Shown here: positions 58,043 to 64,000 of the stretch, in pieces | Position numbering within the stretch: the stretch's first letter is position 1 | Layout of the letters: every line of letters begins with the position of its first letter | NCBI RefSeq assembly: GCF_000764305.2 | Contig: NW_025947728.1 | Span: forward strand, 62,001-126,000 | From: Hyalella azteca | Taxonomy: Eukaryota > Arthropoda > Malacostraca > Amphipoda > Hyalellidae | Reading direction: 5' to 3' | DNA: 64,000 bases | The notes under the pieces: model-generated | The model's database searches: none | What the model saw: only the letters and a program-made list of their open reading frames with translations | What the model was told of the DNA's origin: nothing | Made by a program: the position numbers and the translations under genes

Positions 58043-59376
58043 TGGGAAACGCCTGACATTTTGACATCGTAATTTTTGAACATGTTATAAAGATATAAAA
58101 ATCGCCAGATTTTATGTTTTATTGTTTATTGTTGCGGCTAATTGATACTTTATCTTTTCACGTATATTTTTAGTAAATTCTTTGTCTATCACCTAACGTA
58201 TACCCTAACCCATAAATGGCAATCCTCTAACTTTCAAAGAGGCCTTGACGTTTCTAGAGGTACTTTCTCAAAAGTAATGAATGCTTTTGTGCTTTTGAAA
58301 GGGAATGAAAAACGTCCTCAGCAAAACACAGGTCTGGCCGAAGTTGCTTGAGACAGACGGTACTAAATCGAATTGTGAGGGATAATCGAAAGACCACGGC
58401 TGTTAGAATTGCTGCAGACCCCAATATACAGGTACATAACAGTTTCTATATATTAAAGATTTTCCGCCGAAAGCGGCACTGATTTGGATTCTACGGAAGA
58501 GCTGCAATTAGAACACCTCCGGTTTCACCTACAAATGCTTCAAAGCTTTTAGAGTGGTGTAGGAACCTTCAGAACTGGTCCCTCAGCAGTGGAAAAATAT
58601 GATTTTCTCTAACGATACATAGCTTACTTTATTCCCGACCTCCGGCCGAGTTTACGTTTGGAGACAGTTTAAACTCTAAAGAGTCATTTAATCCCTATTC
58701 CCTCCTCCCAACTGTCAAACATGGCGGGGGATCTGTGATGATCCTGGGTGTTATTTCTTGAAAGTCTGACTGACCAATGATTTCTCTTCATGGAAGAGTC
58801 AACAGCAGTGACTATTTAGGAATTTTGGGGGACCAATTTATTCCAATGGTTTAAGCACTGTTTCCGAAGGCGAGGGGAACGCCATCTTTCAAGATGATAA
58901 TACCGCGATCCGTAACAATTGGAGACTTTGGAGTTGTTGGCACGAGGAACAGTCTAATGTAGTTGAGTCTCTCATTTGGCCACCACAATCACCAGACCTG
59001 GGGCCATACTTTCAAAACTTGCTAAGTGAACGTAAGTACTTACGCTCTATTTTCTTGTCTATGATTGGTGGATTTTGCTTGCGTGGACGTCAATGATTGG
59101 TGGATTTTGCTTGCGTGGACGTCAATGATTGGCTGATGGACTTACGATCTCTTAATTTTTTTTGAAAGTATGGGCCCTGAATAATATCGAACATTCATGG
59201 TCGGTTTAGAGATGCCAGTCGGAAGTCGATTCCCGCCGCCATCGAATCTGGAAGAGCTGGTGGGAGTTTTAACTGAAGAATGGGTTAAAATTCCTTCGGA
59301 AACAATTCACAATTTGTAAAAGTCAAGGCCTACACCATACTAAAATATATTTTGAGGATTTCTCAGGCGTTTACCT
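58043..59376 (+). pseudogene. Dead Tc1-like transposon
   Basis: Ends carry inverted AAACGCCTGA next to TA (58041 and 59377). Tc1 transposase pieces appear in order on the plus strand: KTTAVRIAADPNI (58400), WCRNLQNW (58560), LFPTSGRVYVWR (58640), QDDNxAIRNNWRLW (58895), WPPQSPDLGP (58985), and NNIEHSW (59180). These correspond to the DDE-type catalytic core, but stops and frameshifts break it and a MITE lies between the DLGP and NNIEHSW pieces. Not functional. Confidence 0.85.
59006..59171. mobile_element. MITE with ATACTTTCAAAA ends, copy 2
   Basis: 166 bp with perfect 5-bp target duplication GGGCC (59001-59005 and 59172-59176), splitting the conserved SPDLGP...NNIEH region of the Tc1 pseudogene. 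It matches 13436-13569 in reverse and differs by an internal 32-bp tandem duplication (TGATTGGTGGATTTTGC unit, about 59050-59115). Confidence 0.85.
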
Positions 59377-60004
59377 TATTTAATCTAACTCGTGTACCTC
59401 TGCTTTGTGTTATTTATGCTGCTTCTCTTTTTCAAATTCTAGCGTGTCAACGCATCAAAGTGTTATTATTTGTGGTATTGGTTTACGTATTTGGTCTACT
59501 AACTTGCTTCTCTTATAAAATATGCAAGCTGCTTTAAGATTTACGCATCTTCTGCATGCACCATAAGCTCTCAAGGAGTGAGCTACGGGTTCATTAGATG
59601 AATCCGACCGACAGATGAAAAAATAAAGCCAGACAAGAATCGTAATCAATTAGTGAATTGACTTCGATTATCTAGCGAAGGGCGATGGGCCGCTTTCAGA
59701 TTACTTATTGATGAACGCGATCGAATTCTGTATCGAGCGTCCGACACGCGATATTGCTGTGCCATGCAAGATTACCAGCATGGCCGCGACATTGTTATAA
59801 TTAAACAGTCTAACATCTTGCATTTCTTCAGCAATCGGTTCAATTACTGATGAAATACTTAAGTTTTGTTGTTTCTTCAACCCACGGTCGTCGTGAAGAT
59901 TTAAGTGAATTTCAGTCATACCCTATAGGACTTAACCGTGACATTGCGTGTTTGTCAGAATGTCGTTACTGAGTGCACGTTGATTTTGTTTCATGCCAAA
60001 TTAT

Positions 60005-60130
60005 CGTACTACATGAATTTAAGCACGCAGGACAGAACGCAAGATATTTTGACAGAACGCAAGTCAGAAACGCAAGAAAGTCATTTTGACAGAACGCAAT
60101 ATCAGAACATATTTTGACACAAGACAGAAC
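60005..60130. repeat. Irregular GACAGAACGCAA repeat
   Basis: Five or more copies of (GA)CAGAACGCAA interspersed with ATTTTGA. No coding potential. Confidence 0.6.
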
Positions 60131-60617
60131 GCAATATTATTTTGTTGCTGGGCGGGTCCGCTCTGGTCTGGACACCATTTAGCGTAGAGGAAAAAAATGT
60201 AGCCTCCTGGGTTTCAGAAAGGGGGTAGTTGTTTTTAAGTTTAATTTAGAAGTACCGTTTTTCTTTGTGGAATGCAATTCAATGACAAATCTATTCATAG
60301 CAACGCAGAAAATTATCGTAAAATACTTTTAGTTCACGTTCAAATTTCTGGTTATATTTAGTTCATTAGTTAATTATTTCAATTGTGTGTAGTTTTGTTA
60401 TTGCGTTGAATTGAGTAATTAGTTTAGCCTCATGGTTTGAATTTGTGGCAGAACTCGGCTGTCTTGCTTGGGGTTGAATGTTGCTTGTGGCCTGCAGTGT
60501 GTCGCGAGCTGCCGCCCAGTGCGTGCATACATGCGCGTCTTGTCGCATCTTGCATTACCACGCGCAACTATGATCAGAAAGATTTTATGAGGCCATAAAT
60601 CTTAGATTTCAACTTTT

Positions 60618-60791
60618 ACACGATGAAAATGCAGTAAAGATTAATATGTTGAATTAACAATCGAAGCAAGTACCACCGAAATAATGATCTGAAGTATTTC
60701 ACATACACGATGGAAATGAAGTAAAGATTAATAAATTGAATTAACAATCGAAGCAAGTACCACGGAAATAATGACCTGAAGTATTTCGCGG
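60618..60791. repeat. 87-bp tandem duplication
   Basis: ACACGATGAAAATGCAGTAA at 60618 recurs as ACACGATGGAAATGAAGTAA at 60705, and both units share TTGAATTAACAATCGAAGCA. Two copies, about 93% alike by eye. Confidence 0.8.
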
Positions 60792-61121
60792 TGCAAATTG
60801 TATTACAAGTTATACATGTTGGTAACACTCTCGCAAATACATTAACTTCGCCTTCTTATTCCTTTCTGAATAATACCGGGAAATTAAGGATTATTATTGA
60901 ATACTTAAGAATATTGAACGAGTCTGTAAGAACAGTGTAAGATTGAGCATCTAAATATGTCAGGGTGTTGCCTTTCATGCTCCTCAGTTTTAAAACTTGA
61001 TAATATAAATTAATAAATGACTTGGTAAAGGTTTCAAATGTTTTAGAAATGTCAAATTACTTGCCAATCTGGATTTAACCTTACAGATATATATTGTCTT
61101 TAGGTTACGATATTTATGCGC

Positions 61122-61380
61122 ATTGTCTTGGTGGCCCAGTGGTTAAAGTTCAGAGTACCAAGATTGGCGCAGAGAGGCGCGGGTTCGATCACAGCTCTGT
61201 GCGTCAGTTTCTGGTCAGAATCGGCAAGGAGGCCGGGCGGTTAAGCATAGCAGAATTGTAGCAGTGAGTTGCGAGTTCGAGACCGCAACAAGCTGTGAAT
61301 ATTCTGCTGTGTTAAGAATCGGCGACAGGCCTACGGCCTAATAAATGCTGAAACCGCTATCATTATTTATTATTATTAAA
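61122..61380 (+). mobile_element. Dimeric tRNA-derived SINE, best-preserved copy
   Basis: First monomer: A-box-like GGTGGCCCAGTGGTTAAAG (61131) and B-box GGGTTCGATCAC (61181). Second monomer: GGCCGGGCGGTTAAGC and GCGAGTTCGAGACC, a second tRNA-like A/B pair. Then a linker and the 3' block AAGAATCGGCGACAGGCCTA (about 61315), shared with the LINEs of this window, and a TTATTA microsatellite tail. Non-coding, probably transcribed by RNA polymerase III and mobilised by the LINE. Confidence 0.8.
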
Positions 61381-62575
61381 CTCAGGATGGCATGCATATT
61401 ATATATAAATAATCTAATCAAGGAGAAATGTGTTATTAATTTGTGTGGGTATGTACTTTGATAACCTGCGTCATTGGCGCTGGTCTCTCCTGTAGCATTA
61501 TGACTCTGGCCTGAAAAAATTAATAACGCGTGTGACTTATTCTTGTAAGGAAAGAATTATCCGTACTGGTGAACTATAATCTCTGTTGATTTTTTATTTT
61601 AAACTTTCTTTCTTGACTGAATTCCTTGCAATTTCCATTGGATATAAAATATTAATTAAATTGCCGTGAATCTTCGAAGAGTTTAAAATCTCATTCCCAC
61701 AGCACTTCATGCTACAACTATATTCTTGAAATTTTATTTTGACGTTTTATTGTCATTAAAATAAGTGATATTGGTACACTTACATCTTCGTTACAAGTTG
61801 TCACTCGAATGAGCTTCCTTGCTAAATTTCGTTGACGAGCCGAAGTCTTATTACCGTAATGAGTGATGAAGCTAAATATGACTGTGGTGTAAATGTAGAA
61901 ATTTTATTCTCCTTGTTAACTGCATCGGGATTTTTTCTTCTATATTCGAGCCGGAATACTGAATTTAATGGAGCTAATTTATCGTTCGTAATAATGATTG
62001 TTTTTAATATGTACGAGCTGATACAAAGAATTTGGGCATATTTTTTGCTATAGTAGACCCTGTAAGTGGAACATGTTTCGTTCCAGATTCTTAGCAATGA
62101 TTCGTATATTGTAATCCATCGGGCAATGGCAATCTGTATTTGTAACCAAAACATACACTTGCAGGCGTGAGAATGAAATTAGCAACAGGATTACCTCTGA
62201 TCCTATTGTTACCTCTCTGAGGTAGTTACTGAACAGCTTGCATGCATTCAAAGTGGTATGGTATTTTTAATTGTAAAAAAGGTTATCTAAGATCTAATGT
62301 TTACCGCCAACCATTACATTTGGAAGCCATTACAATGTAATTTCAATGGCTATAAAGGTTATGATACGTTATAACTTGCCATTATTTGTCTTAGTTTTGC
62401 TTCTCATTTAAAATTCAGAATAGCTGCGTGAATTCTCTAAACCATGCATGCACCACTCCATTGAAGAGCCTTCCTATAATAATAAAATCTGTTTTTAAAA
62501 GCAAGTACCCAATAAAACTAATTATCTAATACGGCTGAAAGTGTTGCTGCTAATAAAAATTATACGGTATTTCAG

Positions 62576-63503
62576 GTGCAGCTAGTCGTCTGTTTTCGGT
62601 GGCCGCTGTGAAAAGAATGGCTCCCAGACCTCTGGTGTTCTGCGGCCCGTCGGGTGAGAGAAAATAGCTTTATTCTCCTTACAAATAATCTGGCAGAATT
62701 TATGCTGCCTGGAACTGCCTTACCTACTTAATTTAGTAACAAATTATTCTAAAAATCATCCTTCTATTTACATAGCGGAATAAATATTTCAACAAAGTGT
62801 GATATAGGTAGTTTTACATCTGGTCGTGACATGCGAGAATATTTCTTTGCACCTCATTATAATGCCTTTATAAATAAGTAATTAATGTATTTCATGGTGC
62901 ACTAAGCAAAAATGCATTATGTTATATTTCATGTCAACTTATTAATCATACTAGCCATTCAACTTAGACAGATCGTCATTCATTGTAAGCTTTAATAATT
63001 AAATTATAACCTACATTATAAGAGTCACAGATTATATAAATTTAGAGAATATCAACTAATCGCTCAAAAAACGGGAGGACAATTATTCTTTACCTTATCT
63101 TTATCTATTTACTTTAAAACCAAGTCTATGTGTAGTGGTTCCTGAGACTGCTACGTCCAAAACACATACTAATGGTACTTAGCGAGCCAAAACGAATAAC
63201 AAATAAGATATTTCCCCGTCTGTCTGTCTGTCCCAATATCGGTATCTCATGTGAGGCGTAGAAACCAAATGACAAATTCATCATTTCCTTGTCACTGATA
63301 TCTGATGCCAGGCGCAGGCAAAAGCACGCTGCTCAAGAAGCTCATGGCCGACCACCCTGACCGCTTCGGCTTCTCGGTGTCACACACGACGCGGTCGCCT
63401 CGCTCCGGCGAGGTGGACGGACGCGAGTATCACTTTATAGACACGGACACCTTCACGCGACAGCTGCAGGCCGGGGCCTTCCTTGAGACTGCCATGTACA
63501 GCG
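62576..63503 (+). CDS. GUK1: Guanylate kinase, first two recognised exons (partial)
   Basis: Exon 62576-62653 and exon 63312-63503; coding taken from ATG 62617 gives [18 protein letters not shown] with the split glycine codon in phase. Guanylate kinase phosphorylates GMP to GDP using ATP. The P-loop is GPSGAGKST (residues 10-18), and the GMP-binding region is [21 protein letters not shown], with Arg40, Arg43 and Tyr52 in the expected places. About 77 of roughly 200 residues lie in the window; the second exon ends at donor GTGAGC and the rest is off the right edge. The frame upstream of the ATG is open to the exon's acceptor ([13 protein letters not shown]), so a longer, possibly mitochondrial, form from an upstream exon is possible. 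Confidence 0.93.
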
Positions 63504-63798
63504 GTGAGCCGAGGGCATCTACGACCAAAATTTAGTGCGTCTGTCGCTCCGTGATAATATTAAAAAATTTGATTATCCGCGAAAGTTACTGGACAGAAAC
63601 TAGATGTTGTATTGATTGTCTCTTAATGTCCCCTTTGTAGTCATTTTTCTTCTAACTATTGGTACCCCTCAGGGGGGACTTCTGACGTGTGTCTGTGCTC
63701 GTCAGAAGTCCTATGGGATTTCGCGTTCCTAGGCGGATTGTTCCTGAGCGCCCCACCGCTGAGCTCGCGGTGTCTAACTGTAGGTCTCAGTTGTAGGG

Positions 63799-63921
63799 TT
63801 AAGTTATTATGTAGGTAGGATTCCTTACATTAAGTTATTATGTAGGTAGGATTCATTACATTAAGTTATTATGTAGGTAGGATTCCTTACATTAAGTTAT
63901 TATGTAGGTAGGATTCCTTGC
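63799..63921. repeat. 31-bp tandem repeat, four copies
   Basis: Unit TTAAGTTATTATGTAGGTAG plus GATTCCTTACA, starting at 63799, 63830, 63861 and 63892, nearly identical. In the guanylate kinase intron. Confidence 0.9.
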
Positions 63922-64000
63922 ATTTCCCTTCTCTGTCTCTCTCGTGCGGGCGGCCGACGTCCCGTGTAAGCGACCTCTTGTTCGAGTGTCTTCGTTTCTA

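Noticed and set aside
61131..61200. A tRNA gene
   Set aside because: A and B boxes are present but the sequence does not close into a cloverleaf with a proper acceptor stem, and it continues into a SINE body.

Overview
The window is nuclear DNA of a eukaryote, most probably an arthropod. Genes are split by spliceosomal GT-AG introns, the sequence is AT-rich, and there is a decayed CCTAA (TTAGG-type) telomere-like tract. The mobile elements are metazoan types: CR1/L2-like and RNase H-bearing LINEs, tRNA-derived SINEs, Tc1/mariner, hAT-like and piggyBac-like elements. The species cannot be named from the sequence.

Three protein-coding genes can be supported. (1) Positions 21822 down to 90, minus strand: the 5' part of an axonemal outer-arm dynein heavy chain of the DNAH5/DNAH8 type. 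I could chain 23 coding exons with consistent phases, giving 1,134 residues of the N-terminal tail; the motor lies beyond the left edge. (2) Positions 41875 to 44754, plus strand: a complete four-exon UBE2J2-type ubiquitin-conjugating enzyme of 237 residues, with active-site cysteine and C-terminal membrane anchor. (3) Positions 62617 to 63503, plus strand: the first two coding exons of guanylate kinase, continuing past the right edge. The three genes act in unrelated processes (ciliary motility, ER-associated ubiquitination, nucleotide metabolism).

The rest is introns and intergenic DNA packed with decayed and nested transposable elements. Dynein introns (0.1-21.5 kb) hold a truncated CR1/L2-like LINE (9.8-11.8 kb), a second LINE 3' fragment carrying a MITE, a TA-flanked MITE, several tRNA-derived SINEs, and a 58-bp minisatellite that has amplified an exon's own splice acceptor. 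Between 22 and 41 kb there is no gene; it holds an RNase H-bearing LINE remnant, the telomere-like tract, an inverted repeat with arms of about 420-460 bp next to an N, a hAT-like element nested in another TIR element, and a 4-kb composite TA-flanked element containing two more elements. Between 45 and 62 kb lie a LINE 3' end, a foldback element, further copies of the 36-40 kb family, a CpG-depleted copy of the 34-kb family, a dead Tc1 transposon interrupted by a MITE, and a dimeric tRNA-derived SINE.

No previously undescribed multi-gene system was found. The most interesting signals are at the DNA level: a tandem array of splice acceptors in the dynein gene, a probable 21-nt cassette microexon, a GC-AG intron supported by reading phase, a LINE and SINE sharing one 3' tail, and several TIR families with readable target-site duplications.
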